Part shown: one piece after another, positions 25,984-34,090 of the stretch
How positions within the stretch are numbered: the first letter of the stretch is position 1
Layout: every line of letters begins with the position of its first letter
Assembly: GCF_965237655.1 (NCBI RefSeq)
Contig: NZ_CBDEGB010000002.1
Location: 1,860,001 to 1,924,000 of the forward strand
DNA: 64,000 nt
Source: Poriferisodalis sp965237655
GTDB taxonomy: Bacteria > Actinomycetota > Acidimicrobiia > Acidimicrobiales > Poriferisodalaceae
Direction: 5' to 3'
The notes under the pieces: model-generated
Told to the model about the DNA's origin: nothing
What the model saw: only the letters and a program-made list of their open reading frames with translations
Database searches by the model: none
Position numbers and translations under genes: made by a program

Positions 25984-27438
25984 TCACTCTGCGGCGACCT
26001 CGAGATCGGCCGCCACGAGCGGTGTGTCGACGACGAGTCCCTGATCGGTCGAGCGGACGCTGGCGCCTTCGGGACCGGCGATCTGCCAGTGCCCGGGCTG
26101 GACCCCGACGATTCGGAACTCGGTCCGTTGCCGTGGGTTCTCCTGCAGTGGCGCGAGGCCAAGCCGGAGCGCGCCGCCGTCCCACTCGGCCCGGCGGAGG
26201 GCGACTCGGGGGAAGTCGACGTCGACCACTTGGGGGCAGCGGTCCAGCGGCGCGGCTGACAGCGCAGTCCAGCGTCCCGGTCCGACCGCCTCCGCCGTGG
26301 CCAGGAACGCGTTGAATTGACCCCTCGGGTGCTCCTCGTCCAGTCCCATGCCCCAGGTGAATTCTCCCCGGTCGTCATCCCATGTCGGCTCGTACGACGC
26401 CTCGATGGCCGATGTCAGCCGCTCCTCCAGATCGGTCAGCCCCCACTCGCGTGCCAGCACCAACGCCGAGCCGAGTCCGCGTCCGGCGGCCAGCGGAAGC
26501 TCGGGATCCTGGTCGAGGCGGGCCGACCGGCATGCGGCGTCGAACAGGCGCCGGGCCTCTTCGGCCTGCTGGGGGGCCACGTAGAACGCCGTGGTCAGGG
26601 CGGCTCGGACCGGCAGGCGATGGTGCACGTCGACCTGGGGGTCGTAATAGAAGGTGGTGGTCGTGGGCTCGGCCTCGCCGACCAGATCCAGGTAGTGCTC
26701 ACGGGCGTACTCCCACCAGGGCCCAAAGGCCGCCTGGTGGTGGTCAGTGCCGTAGCGGTTGTCGTGAAGCCTCAGACCGAGGCCAGCTCCAGCCAGTCAG
26801 AACGGCCAGATCTTGGTGTTCTCTCAGTGGCAGCCGATTGGCGCCGCCAGCCACTGCTGCCGCAGGTGACCGGCGATCTGTGAGTGCGTCCAGGTGAACG
26901 TGTTCTCACCGTCGCGGATCATCTCGAACGGCTCGTTCCAGCGGCTCTCGGCAGCGATCATCTCGCGGATGCCGAGCAGTACCAATAAGAAGCCCTTGTA
27001 GAAGAGCATGCCGTCGGCGGCAACAGGGTCCATTTGAACGCCCCACGGCTCGATGCCGTTGGCTGTCCAGCCGGGCACGTCGTAGTCCCCCCACAGTTGG
27101 CGAGGAATGAAGGGGCGGTAGGCGTCGGGGTAGTTGGCGCGGTCGGGGTCGGGGCCGAACTGGGTGAGCCAGTCGGCTGCCGACCACCACCCGGTGTGGC
27201 GCTCGATCAGTTGGTCCAAGATGGCCACGTACCGCTCGGTCCAAGCCGGTGTGCGGTGGGCCATCAGGCCGAGGGCGTACGAAGAGTCGACCAGGTCGAA
27301 GCGATGCCAGCTTGCCATCGGCGGATCGGAGCGGTCGTCCCAGTGCGGATGGGGCCGGCCGGTTCGTGACCAATCGTCGGGCGTGTGGGCCTTGCGGTCG
27401 AGGTAGCGAAACCACCCGAGGCTGCGATCGGACAGCAT
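25984..27438 (-). CDS. Linalool dehydratase/isomerase-like enzyme with two in-frame UGA codons: candidate selenoprotein
   Basis: One frame runs 484 codons from ATG 27438 to the stop at 25984, interrupted only by UGA at 26826-26824 (codon 205) and 26799-26797 (codon 214). Homology is continuous across both: HTGWWSAADWLTQFGPD, PRQLWGDYDVPGWTANGIEP, LAAPIGCH-U-ENTKIWPF-U-LAGAGLGLRL, then FGPWWEYAREHYLD. The fold is that of linalool dehydratase-isomerase. As I recall that family, C171 and C180 are catalytic, nine residues apart, as the UGAs are here, and the family D39/Y45 pair matches D48/Y54. A SECIS-like hairpin follows the second UGA. ATG 27438 sits after GGGGAGGGG. Upstream, on the same strand, lies an IS-split hydrolase. 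Selenocysteine insertion is inferred. The alternative is a pseudogene hit twice at catalytic Cys codons. Confidence 0.85.
26761..26799 (-). promoter_or_regulatory. Candidate bacterial SECIS element after the second UGA
   Basis: In the transcript the UGA at 26799-26797 is followed by a hairpin with stem GCCUC/GAGGC, extended by a G-U pair, and apical loop GGUCU. The loop occupies nucleotides +19 to +23 after the UGA (26778-26774). The E. coli fdhF SECIS has the same GGUCU at +19 to +23, where the loop G and U contact SelB. A bacterial SECIS is expected to place its apical loop 16-37 nt after the UGA. A bulged U like that of fdhF is not obvious here. Confidence 0.75.
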
Positions 27439-27466
27439 CAGCACCCCCTCCCCTATTCTTGGTCAG

Positions 27467-27530
27467 CTACTCAGCGGTGTGGGCGAGGATCTCTTCCCAG
27501 ACCTGAGGCCAGATCACCTCTGGCAGCTCG
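27467..27530 (-). pseudogene. C-terminal piece of the IS-split alpha/beta hydrolase
   Basis: Immediately outside the IS right end the minus strand reads HELPEVIWPQVWEEILAHTA and a final Glu, then TAG at 27467-27469. This is the usual C-terminus of alpha/beta hydrolases and carries the catalytic His. It continues, in homology, the fragment that stops on the other side of the IS at 29003. The stop lies 28 bp before the selenoprotein candidate, so hydrolase and dehydratase-like gene were probably one operon before insertion. Confidence 0.8.
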
Positions 27531-27547
27531 TGATGCTCCTATTGATG

Positions 27548-28774
27548 TCAAGCGGCGGGTTGGAGTGTGTTGAGCCAGTCGCGGTAGGCGGGCACGAGGG
27601 CGTGGTGGGGTGCTTTGCCTCGTTCGATCACCGAGATGGTTGCGGGCCAGGTGTTGAGCTGGTCGGCGGCGTGGGCGAGGCTGAGGCCGGCGGCTTGTCG
27701 TCGGTGTCGGAGCTCGCCTGGATCGCCGGCGCTGTTGGCGTGGTGGGGGTCGGCGAGCAGGGCGAAGACTTCTCGGGCGATGTAGCGCTTGAGGCATCGG
27801 ATGATCTCGCGGCGTGATTTGCCTTCTGTTTGGCGGCGTTGGGCATACGCGCGTGTTCGGGGGCAGGTGGCGAGGCGGACCATGGCGATTCGCCACAGGG
27901 CGTGGTTGGCTTGGCGGTCCCCGCCGGGGTTGAGGCGGTGCCGGGTGGTCTTGCCTGATGACGCCTCGACGGGTGACGCGCCGCACAGAGCGGCGAACGA
28001 CGCTTCGCCGGTGAGCCGTTCGGGGTTGTCGCCGGCGGTGATGAGCAGGATCGACGCCGTGTCGGTGCCGATGCCTTTGGCGGCTCGCAGCGCCGGGTTG
28101 GCGGTCAAGGTGAGCTCGTCGAGATGGCGGCGCAGCTCGTCGAGATCGGCGTCGAGGACCTGATGTTGGCGGGCCAGGGTGCGCAGCGCGATCTTTGCCG
28201 CCTCGGCGGGCTCGGCGGGGTCGCCGGGACGGAACCGAGCGCACCGAGCCACCCGCTGCGCAGTCGTGAGCGGCTCGAGGGCGCTGCGCAGCCGGTCCGG
28301 AGCAGTGACGACAAGATCGCGGATCTGATTGGAGACGCGGGTGCGATGGGCACGGGTCGAGCACAACGCGACCCGGATCGCCCGGATCGACTCCACAATC
28401 CCGTCGCTGCCCTTGGGAGCGGTGGTCGCGTCGCCGGCGAGCGCGGCGCGGGCCGCGGCCTCGGCGTCGACGACATCGGACTTGCCGCGGCGGCGACGCA
28501 TCTGACGGTTCGGCCGGTTCACCTCGACCACCTCGACGCCCGAGCCGACCAGATGACGCGTCAGCCCCGCCCCATAGGAGCCGGTGCCCTCCACACCGAC
28601 ACGCACCAGCGGCCCGAACGACCCCAGCCACTCTGCGAGCCGGCGATACCCCGCCGGGTCCGCCCCGAACGACGCCGTGGCGAGCACCCGGCCCGCCTGA
28701 TCGGTCGCCGCAGCGACGTGGACCTCCTTGTGCGTGTCGACGCCTCCATAGACGCCGACTGGCTGATCAGCCAT
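27548..28774 (-). CDS. IS110-family transposase (DEDD recombinase), copy 1
   Basis: A 408-residue transposase if started at ATG 28774, which follows GGAGAAAGG; the frame is open 47 codons further to GTG 28915. The RuvC-like DEDD domain is seen as GVDTHKEVHVAA, GVEGTGSYGAG and KSDVVDAEAAARA. The C-terminal Tnp domain has KGIGTDTASILLI and the catalytic Ser region PVEASSGKTTRHR. The end (LRHRRQAAGLSLAHAADQLN, TWPATISVIERG) looks like an XRE helix-turn-helix. The long-form protein differs from copy 2 at six positions (two lie upstream of, or near, the ATG start). Confidence 0.92.
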   Translation of the reverse strand: MADQPVGVYGGVDTHKEVHVAAATDQAGRVLATASFGADPAGYRRLAEWLGSFGPLVRVGVEGTGSYGAGLTRHLVGSGVEVVEVNRPNRQMRRRRGKSDVVDAEAAARAALAGDATTAPKGSDGIVESIRAIRVALCSTRAHRTRVSNQIRDLVVTAPDRLRSALEPLTTAQRVARCARFRPGDPAEPAEAAKIALRTLARQHQVLDADLDELRRHLDELTLTANPALRAAKGIGTDTASILLITAGDNPERLTGEASFAALCGASPVEASSGKTTRHRLNPGGDRQANHALWRIAMVRLATCPRTRAYAQRRQTEGKSRREIIRCLKRYIAREVFALLADPHHANSAGDPGELRHRRQAAGLSLAHAADQLNTWPATISVIERGKAPHHALVPAYRDWLNTLQPAA

Positions 28775-29010
28775 GATGAACCCCTGCCTTTCTCCCAACT
28801 GGGTGAGCGAGGCACCATCGGCCGGGACGGCGGACAGGACAGTCAAGGCGGTCTCCAAGGCTCCTATGAGGTCACGTCCGCCCGACCGGTCGGTGCGCGC
28901 CAGCAGCCGGGACACCAGGCCGACAGATCACGAACAAGGCACCAAGCCCGTCACACCCCGAGTCAAACCCAGGCCCGACCGCTGACCCTCCCATCATGAC
29001 TGTCACACCC
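28775..29010 (-). ncRNA. IS110 leader, candidate bridge RNA (copy 1)
   Basis: The 236-bp interval between the IS left end and the transposase ATG. IS110-group elements encode their bridge RNA here. It is identical to the copy 2 leader apart from about one base in the region compared. Guide-like matches are ATAGGAGC (28867-28860), equal to the right-end sequence, and downstream TGACTGTC, the complement of the left-end GACAGTCA. TCGTGAT at 28933-28927 can pair with ATCACGA at this copy's right junction. RNA boundaries are not determined. Confidence 0.45.
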
Positions 29011-29812
29011 TGTCGAGCGTCACCATGCGGGAGTCCTCGATCGCCTCCACCGTGGCCTCGCCGTGGGGGTACGGGAGGATCGGATCCTCGGTTCCGTGGA
29101 TGACGATCGTCGGCGTGGAGATGCCTCGCAGCTTTTCGGACCGGTTCTCCTCATCCATGAGCGCCGACGCGTGGTTGTGCATCGCCGGCCAGTTCGCGGC
29201 CCGGTCGTACTCCCGCTCAAACATCGCCGTGAAGCCCTCGACGTCGAATTCGGCACGGCTGCCGACGAGCGCTCCGGAATTCTCCAGCCGCGACTGCACC
29301 CGGTCTTCACGAGTGATCGGCGGCTCCAACGTGTACTTCATGTTGAGGTCGATGATCTTCTGGTGCGGCGGCGGCAGCTCAGAGGTCTCGCCCATGAAGA
29401 TCGCCCGCCCGATCTCGCCGCCGGCAGGTGACGACATGATGGACGTCATTGTCCGGATCCGGTCCGGATGATCGATCGCCACCTGCTGGCAGATCATCCC
29501 GCCCATCGAGGCCCCCACCAAGTGCGCGCTGTCGAGCCCGCGCGCGTCGAGCACACCTACCGCGTCGTTCGCCATGTCTGCCAGGCCGTACGTCTCCTTC
29601 TCGAGGTCAAAGCTCGTGCTCTGGCCCGTGTCCCTGTTGTCGAACCAGATCACGTAGCGCCCGCCGTCCACGAGCCCGGCGACGAAGCCCTCGTCCCACC
29701 GGATGGCTTGGGCGCTTGCGCCCATTGCGAGCAGGATGGGAATGTCATCTGGGTTGCCGAAATCCTCGGTCCAGATGTCGATCCCGTTGGCTTTCACCAT
29801 CCGCTCGGCCAT
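29003..29812 (-). pseudogene. Alpha/beta hydrolase, N-terminal part, cut by IS110 copy 1
   Basis: About 265 residues of an alpha/beta hydrolase: oxyanion region LLAMGASAQAIRWDEGF, DNRDTGQS, nucleophile elbow LVGASMGGMICQQVAI and catalytic Asp in IHGTEDPILPYPHG. After VTLD the frame enters the IS tip and stops (RV, stop). The catalytic His and last ~22 residues lie across the IS at 27467-27530. The gene is therefore inactivated. Before insertion it preceded the linalool dehydratase-like gene on the same strand. Confidence 0.85.
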
Positions 29813-29893
29813 GTCTCCACCTCTGCTGTGGCGCCGAAGCTAGCCCCGGCCCGCTTGCGGGTAGTAGCCGTCGACGAACGTGAGCCGCTGACC

Positions 29894-32116
29894 TCAGTCC
29901 AGGTCGAACCGGTCCAGGTCCATGACCCTCGCCCACGCCGCCACGAAGTCGCGCACGAACTTGTCTTCGGCATCGGATGACCCGTAGAGCTCGGCGATGG
30001 CTCGCAGCTGGGAATTCGAGCCGAACACGAGGTCGACTGCGCTGGCCGTCCAGGTGACCTCGCGGGTTCCGCGGTCGCGGCCCTCGTAGACGTGCTCGGA
30101 CTCCGACACCTGCCACTGCGTGCCCATGTCCAGCAGGTTCACGAAGAAGTCGTTGGTCAGCGACCCGGCCCGGTCGGTGAGCACGCCCAGCGACGTGCCG
30201 CCGGTGTTGGCGCCCAGCACCCGCAGCCCGCCGATGAGCGCCGTCATCTCCGGAGTCGTCAACGATAGAAGGCTCGCGCGGTCCACCAGCATCACCTCGG
30301 GTCGGCGCTTGTCACCGGCTCGCCAGTAGTTGCGGAAGCCGTCCCCAGTCGGTTCGAGCACGGCGAAGGACTCGGCGTCGGTCTGTTCCTCAGAGGCATC
30401 GGTGCGCCCCGGCGAGAACGGCACCTCGATGTCGTGACCGGCGTCGCGCGCCGCCTGCTCGACGGCAGCGCATCCGCCCAGGACGATCAGGTCCGCGAGC
30501 GACACCCGCTTCGAGCCGCTCTGCGAACTATTGAACCCAGCCTGGATCCCTTCGAGCGCCGCCAGCACTGCCGCCAGCTCGGCCGGGTCGTTGGCCTCCC
30601 AGTCCTTCTGGGGAGCGAGCCGGATCCGGGCGCCGTTGGCACCGCCGCGCAGGTCGCTGTCACGGAACGTCGAGGCCGAAGCCCAGGCGGTCGAGACCAG
30701 CTGGGACACCGAGAGGTCCGAGCTGAGGACTTGGGCCTTGAGCGCCGCTACGTCGCCGTCGTCGATCGGCTCGTGGTCGACGGCAGGGACGGGGTCCTGC
30801 CAGATCAGCTGCTCGTCGGGGACCTCTGGTCCGAGGTAGCGCGCAACGGGACCCATGTCGCGATGGGTGAGCTTGAACCACGCCCTGGCAAACGCATCCG
30901 CGAACTCGTCGGGGTGCTCCAGGAAGCGCCGCGAGATCGGCTCGTAGATGGGATCCATCCGCAGCGCCAGGTCGGTGGTCAACATGACCGGTACGTGGCG
31001 CTTGGACGGGTCGTGCGCGTCGGGCACGGTGCCAGCCGCAGCGGGATCGGTCGGGATCCACTGCCACGCACCCGCGGGGCTCTGGGACAGTTCCCACTCG
31101 TAGCCGAACAGGATCTCGAAGAACGAGTTGTCCCAAGTCACCGGCGTGTGTGTCCAGATGCCCTCGAGACCGCTGGTGATCGTGTCGCCCGCCTTGCCGC
31201 TGCCGTAGGTGCTGGTCCAGCCCAGGCCCTGTTCCTCCAAGCTGGCGCCCTCGGGCTCGGGGCCGACGTGTTGGTCGCCGTCGGCAGCGCCGTGGGTCTT
31301 CCCGAAGGTGTGGCCTCCGGCGATCAGAGCAACCGTCTCGGTGTCGTCCATGGCCATGCGGGCGAATGTCTCTCGGATGTCCCTCGCCGCTGCGAGCGGG
31401 TTGGGCTCGCCGTTCGGCCCCTCGGGATTCACGTAGATCAGGCCCATCTGCACGGCGCCGAGCGGGTTGGCCAGCTCCCGATCGCCGCTGTAGCGCTCAT
31501 CAGCGAGCCATTCGTTCTCGGGCCCCCAGTAGATGTCCTCCTCGGGCTCCCACACGTCCTCGCGGCCGCCGCCGAACCCGAACGTCTCGAAGCCCATTGA
31601 CTCGAGCGCGACGTTGCCGGCCAGGATCATCAGGTCGGCCCAGGAGATCTTGCGGCCATACTTCTGCTTGACGGGCCACAACAGCCGGCGTGACTTGTCC
31701 AGGTTGGCGTTGTCAGGCCAGCTGTTGAGCGGCGCGAAGCGGTGCGTGCCTGAGCCGCCTCCTCCTCGGCCGTCATGGATTCGGTAAGTGCCGGCGCTGT
31801 GCCATGCCATCCGGATCATCAGCGGCCCGTAATGGCCGAAATCGGCCGGCCACCAGTCCTGCGAGGTGGTCATCACCTCTACGACGTCGGCCTTCAGCGC
31901 TGCGAGGTCCAGGCTCTTGAACTCTGCGGCGTAGTCGTATTCGGCGTCCGTCGGGTCGATCAGCGGGGAGTTCTTGCCGAGCGGCCGCAGGCTCAGTTGC
32001 TCAGGCCACCAGTGCTGATTTGCGAGCGCGCCCATCGCAGCGGCGCTGTCATGCAGCACCGGGCATCTGGCCGCTGGCGTCGCTCCGGCGGCGGTGCCTG
32101 TGTCCTCAATCGTCAT
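29894..32116 (-). CDS. katG: Catalase-peroxidase KatG
   Basis: A 740-residue bifunctional heme catalase-peroxidase that removes hydrogen peroxide. The distal site RMAWHSAGTYR contains the conserved Trp of the Met-Tyr-Trp adduct. The Tyr is in LIYVNPEGPNG and the Met in RMAMDDTETVALIAGGHTFG, which also has the proximal His. The duplicated C-terminal peroxidase-like domain is complete. It lies 117 bp downstream of a Fur-family gene on the same strand, the furA-katG order known from mycobacteria, where FurA represses both. Confidence 0.97.
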   Translation of the reverse strand: MTIEDTGTAAGATPAARCPVLHDSAAAMGALANQHWWPEQLSLRPLGKNSPLIDPTDAEYDYAAEFKSLDLAALKADVVEVMTTSQDWWPADFGHYGPLMIRMAWHSAGTYRIHDGRGGGGSGTHRFAPLNSWPDNANLDKSRRLLWPVKQKYGRKISWADLMILAGNVALESMGFETFGFGGGREDVWEPEEDIYWGPENEWLADERYSGDRELANPLGAVQMGLIYVNPEGPNGEPNPLAAARDIRETFARMAMDDTETVALIAGGHTFGKTHGAADGDQHVGPEPEGASLEEQGLGWTSTYGSGKAGDTITSGLEGIWTHTPVTWDNSFFEILFGYEWELSQSPAGAWQWIPTDPAAAGTVPDAHDPSKRHVPVMLTTDLALRMDPIYEPISRRFLEHPDEFADAFARAWFKLTHRDMGPVARYLGPEVPDEQLIWQDPVPAVDHEPIDDGDVAALKAQVLSSDLSVSQLVSTAWASASTFRDSDLRGGANGARIRLAPQKDWEANDPAELAAVLAALEGIQAGFNSSQSGSKRVSLADLIVLGGCAAVEQAARDAGHDIEVPFSPGRTDASEEQTDAESFAVLEPTGDGFRNYWRAGDKRRPEVMLVDRASLLSLTTPEMTALIGGLRVLGANTGGTSLGVLTDRAGSLTNDFFVNLLDMGTQWQVSESEHVYEGRDRGTREVTWTASAVDLVFGSNSQLRAIAELYGSSDAEDKFVRDFVAAWARVMDLDRFDLD

Positions 32117-32175
32117 GGGTGCTCCTTAGCTGAGTGTTGAGCTGTTTGTTGGACTGTTGTCTCGACTGGTTGCTG

Positions 32176-32220
32176 GGCTGACCGGCGGGCTGTCCGGTGG
32201 CTGACCGGTGGACTGTCCGG
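32176..32220 (-). repeat. Two 22-bp tandem units in the furA-katG spacer
   Basis: GGCTGACCGG(C/T)GG(G/A)CTGTCCGG occurs at 32176-32197 and 32199-32220 with two substitutions. The wider spacer (32117-32233) is rich in related CTG/TTG words. It lies in the 5' leader of katG and could form or shift stem structures there. No function is assigned. Confidence 0.6.
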
Positions 32221-32233
32221 CGAGATTGCTCTC

Positions 32234-32680
32234 TCACCCACATGCATCGCTCTCCGCGACATCGGACGCGGCTAGGCACGCGGGGCAGTAACCCCAGTAG
32301 ATGACCTCGGCTTCGTCAATGGTGAAGCCGTTGTCATCGGCGGCTTCCAGACACGGCCGGTACCCCACTGCGCAGTCGACGTCGACCATCCGGCCACAGT
32401 CGCGGCACACAAGGTGGTGATGATTGTCGTCGACCCGGTCCTCGTATCGGGCCGCCGACCGGGCCGGCTGAATGCGCCGGATCAGACCTTCGGTGGTCAA
32501 CATGGTCAAGGCGTCGAAAACTGCCTGTCGGGATACTGACCCGATACTCGCACGCACATCGTCGGCCAGATCGTCAGCAGTGGCATGCGGACGGGCCGAC
32601 ACGGCATCGAATACTGCCAACCGCTGTGCGGTCACTTGTATCCCGCGCGCTCGCAACAGCTGCTGGGCGTCCTCGATCAC
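32234..32680 (-). CDS. furA: Fur family metalloregulator (FurA-like)
   Basis: A 148-residue Fur-family repressor. The winged-helix N-terminus (GIQVTAQRLAVFDAVSARPH, VSRQAVFDALTMLTTEGLIR) is followed by the metal-binding domain with NHHHLVCRDCGRMVDVDC and a C-terminal CPAC pair for structural zinc. GTG 32680 is the start. Its position before katG and the palindromes just upstream fit peroxide- or iron-responsive autoregulation with katG as target. Confidence 0.9.
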   Translation of the reverse strand: MIEDAQQLLRARGIQVTAQRLAVFDAVSARPHATADDLADDVRASIGSVSRQAVFDALTMLTTEGLIRRIQPARSAARYEDRVDDNHHHLVCRDCGRMVDVDCAVGYRPCLEAADDNGFTIDEAEVIYWGYCPACLAASDVAESDACG

Positions 32681-32697
32681 GCCGTCATCATATCAAT

Positions 32698-32720
32698 AAT
32701 TCTGGACAATATCCAGAATT
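32698..32720. promoter_or_regulatory. Fur-type palindrome upstream of furA
   Basis: A perfect inverted repeat, AATTCTGGA and TCCAGAATT around CAATA, 18 bp before the furA start. The AT-rich position resembles the autoregulatory FurA operator region of actinobacterial furA-katG loci. Confidence 0.65.
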
Positions 32721-32721
32721 A

Positions 32722-32747
32722 GATTGATCCTGTATAGAGGATCAATC
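32722..32747. promoter_or_regulatory. Second palindrome upstream of furA
   Basis: A perfect 9-bp inverted repeat, GATTGATCC and GGATCAATC around 8 bp. It lies between the stop of the upstream LLM gene and the first palindrome. It could be a second operator or a terminator stem for the LLM transcript; there is no T-run. Confidence 0.5.
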
Positions 32748-32766
32748 GACGGAGGTGCTGCGCGTC

Positions 32767-33813
32767 TCAGGCGCCGGCCAGCGAGACGACCTCGAACAGC
32801 GGTTCGTATCCGGCAAGCCCGGGGGGATCGTTCCGTTGGGGCAGCCGGTACAGGATGATCTCGTCGCTCAGACCGGTGTAGTCGGCGATGCGTGCGGCGC
32901 ATTGGGCGGGGGTGCCAGTGATGCTCATCGTGTCGACGACCTCATCGGGCACCAGGTCCATTGCCTCGCGCATCTGACCCTGCGGGACCAGCCGTGCCGC
33001 TGCGTCGGCGAACTCGTCGAAGCCGATCTGGCGGAGCTGTGAGTCGTAGTACGGATGCGGCACAGGGTGAAACAGCCCGCAAATGGCGGCTTGGGTCACC
33101 TTGCGGGCGAGCTCCTCGTCGGCGTTGACGCTGAGAAACGAACCCATGAGGAAGCCCAGGCTGTCGGGGTCACGGCCGGCTTCGGCCGCAGCGCTGCGAG
33201 CCGCCGGGCGGACGATGTCGCTCATGAAACCGACCGACGCCATCACCCCGACGCCGACGCCGTCGGACACCTCGCCCGCCAGCCGCACCATCTTGGGTCC
33301 CGAGGCCGACAGGTACACCGGGATCGACGGCCGCGTCGGCTCCCAGGTGGCCCGCCAGCGGATCCGGTGGTGATCGCCCTCGTAGCGCACGGACTCCCCC
33401 GTCTGGCCTGCGACCACGCTGCGAACTATCTCGATGTACTCGCGCATCTTGGCGAGCGGCCGGAAGTCGTCGACCCCCATGTACCAGTCGTTGAAGTGGC
33501 GGTTCCCGGTGCCGATCCCCAAGGTGAACCGTCCCCCGCTGAGCTCGTCAAGGTCACGAGCCGCGATCCCCGTGAGCCACGGCTCGCGGGCGTAGGCATT
33601 GGCGATGTAGGTGCCGACAGTGACCCGCTCGGTCGCAGCGATCACCGCAGCCGCCGACACGAACGCACTCCGACCAGCCTCGACGGTGTACATCGAGCCC
33701 ATCCCCGCGGCCTCCCCCTCCCGGGCCAGCTCGACAAAGTCAGCCATCGAGTCCTCGAAGCCGAGCAGCAGGCCCAGCACGGGCGTCGTAGGCAGAGGTT
33801 CGTTCGGACTCAT
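32767..33813 (-). CDS. LLM class F420-dependent-type oxidoreductase
   Basis: A 348-residue luciferase-like protein. Landmarks are ELAREGEAAGMGSMYTVEAG, ERVTVGTYIANAYAREPWLT, LDELSGGRFTLGIGTGNRHF and IPVYLSASGPKMVRLAGEVSDGV, which is common in F420-dependent members. It lies upstream of furA on the same strand but is separated from it by two palindromes, so co-transcription is doubtful. The 277 bp after its start (33814-34090) show only low-complexity TGG-rich sequence. Confidence 0.87.
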   Translation of the reverse strand: MSPNEPLPTTPVLGLLLGFEDSMADFVELAREGEAAGMGSMYTVEAGRSAFVSAAAVIAATERVTVGTYIANAYAREPWLTGIAARDLDELSGGRFTLGIGTGNRHFNDWYMGVDDFRPLAKMREYIEIVRSVVAGQTGESVRYEGDHHRIRWRATWEPTRPSIPVYLSASGPKMVRLAGEVSDGVGVGVMASVGFMSDIVRPAARSAAAEAGRDPDSLGFLMGSFLSVNADEELARKVTQAAICGLFHPVPHPYYDSQLRQIGFDEFADAAARLVPQGQMREAMDLVPDEVVDTMSITGTPAQCAARIADYTGLSDEIILYRLPQRNDPPGLAGYEPLFEVVSLAGA

Positions 33814-34090
33814 CTGGGTCTCCCCGGTTGTGCAGTGCTAGAAGATCTTGCCTTCTTGACGGGAACATGTGCTTGCCATGCCGTGGCGCACCGGCTAGCG
33901 GCTGGTGGGTTGAAGGACTGGTGGGCTGATGGCGGTTGGGGGACGGTCGGCCTATTGCCGGTCCGCCCGCCGCGGCCCGGTTCACCGACGCATCACGGGT
34001 AAGCCGCGACCATTGGCCCAACCAGCCAAGCACCTCCCGCCGCGACCCAGCGAGTCGCCACTCGTTCCGCCGGGGGCCGGCTGTTGGTGG

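Larger units (their letters stand above)
27531..29010 (-). mobile_element. IS110-family insertion sequence, copy 1
   Basis: A 1480-bp element defined by the sequence shared with copy 2. The left end begins GGGTGTGACAGTCATGATGG (minus strand, 29010 downward) and the right end finishes AATAGGAGCATCA at 27531. There are no long terminal inverted repeats and no obvious target duplication, as is usual for IS110. It carries one transposase and a long leader. It interrupts an alpha/beta hydrolase gene, whose halves remain on both sides. The exact end bases may shift by a few nucleotides because both targets resemble each other there. Confidence 0.9.

Noticed and set aside
26824..27438. Reading the linalool dehydratase-like gene as two separate genes or a simple nonsense pseudogene
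   Set aside because: Both parts are in the same frame, homology is unbroken, both stops are UGA at expected catalytic Cys positions, and a SECIS-like hairpin follows. Recoding explains this better, though sequencing of homologues is still needed.
28124..28999. Long open frames on the strand opposite the IS110 transposases (also 35507-36382)
   Set aside because: They mirror the transposase codons in GC-rich DNA, have no recognisable domain and occur identically in both copies.
30434..31600. Plus-strand frame antisense to katG
   Set aside because: No domain is recognisable and the opposite strand is a complete catalase-peroxidase.
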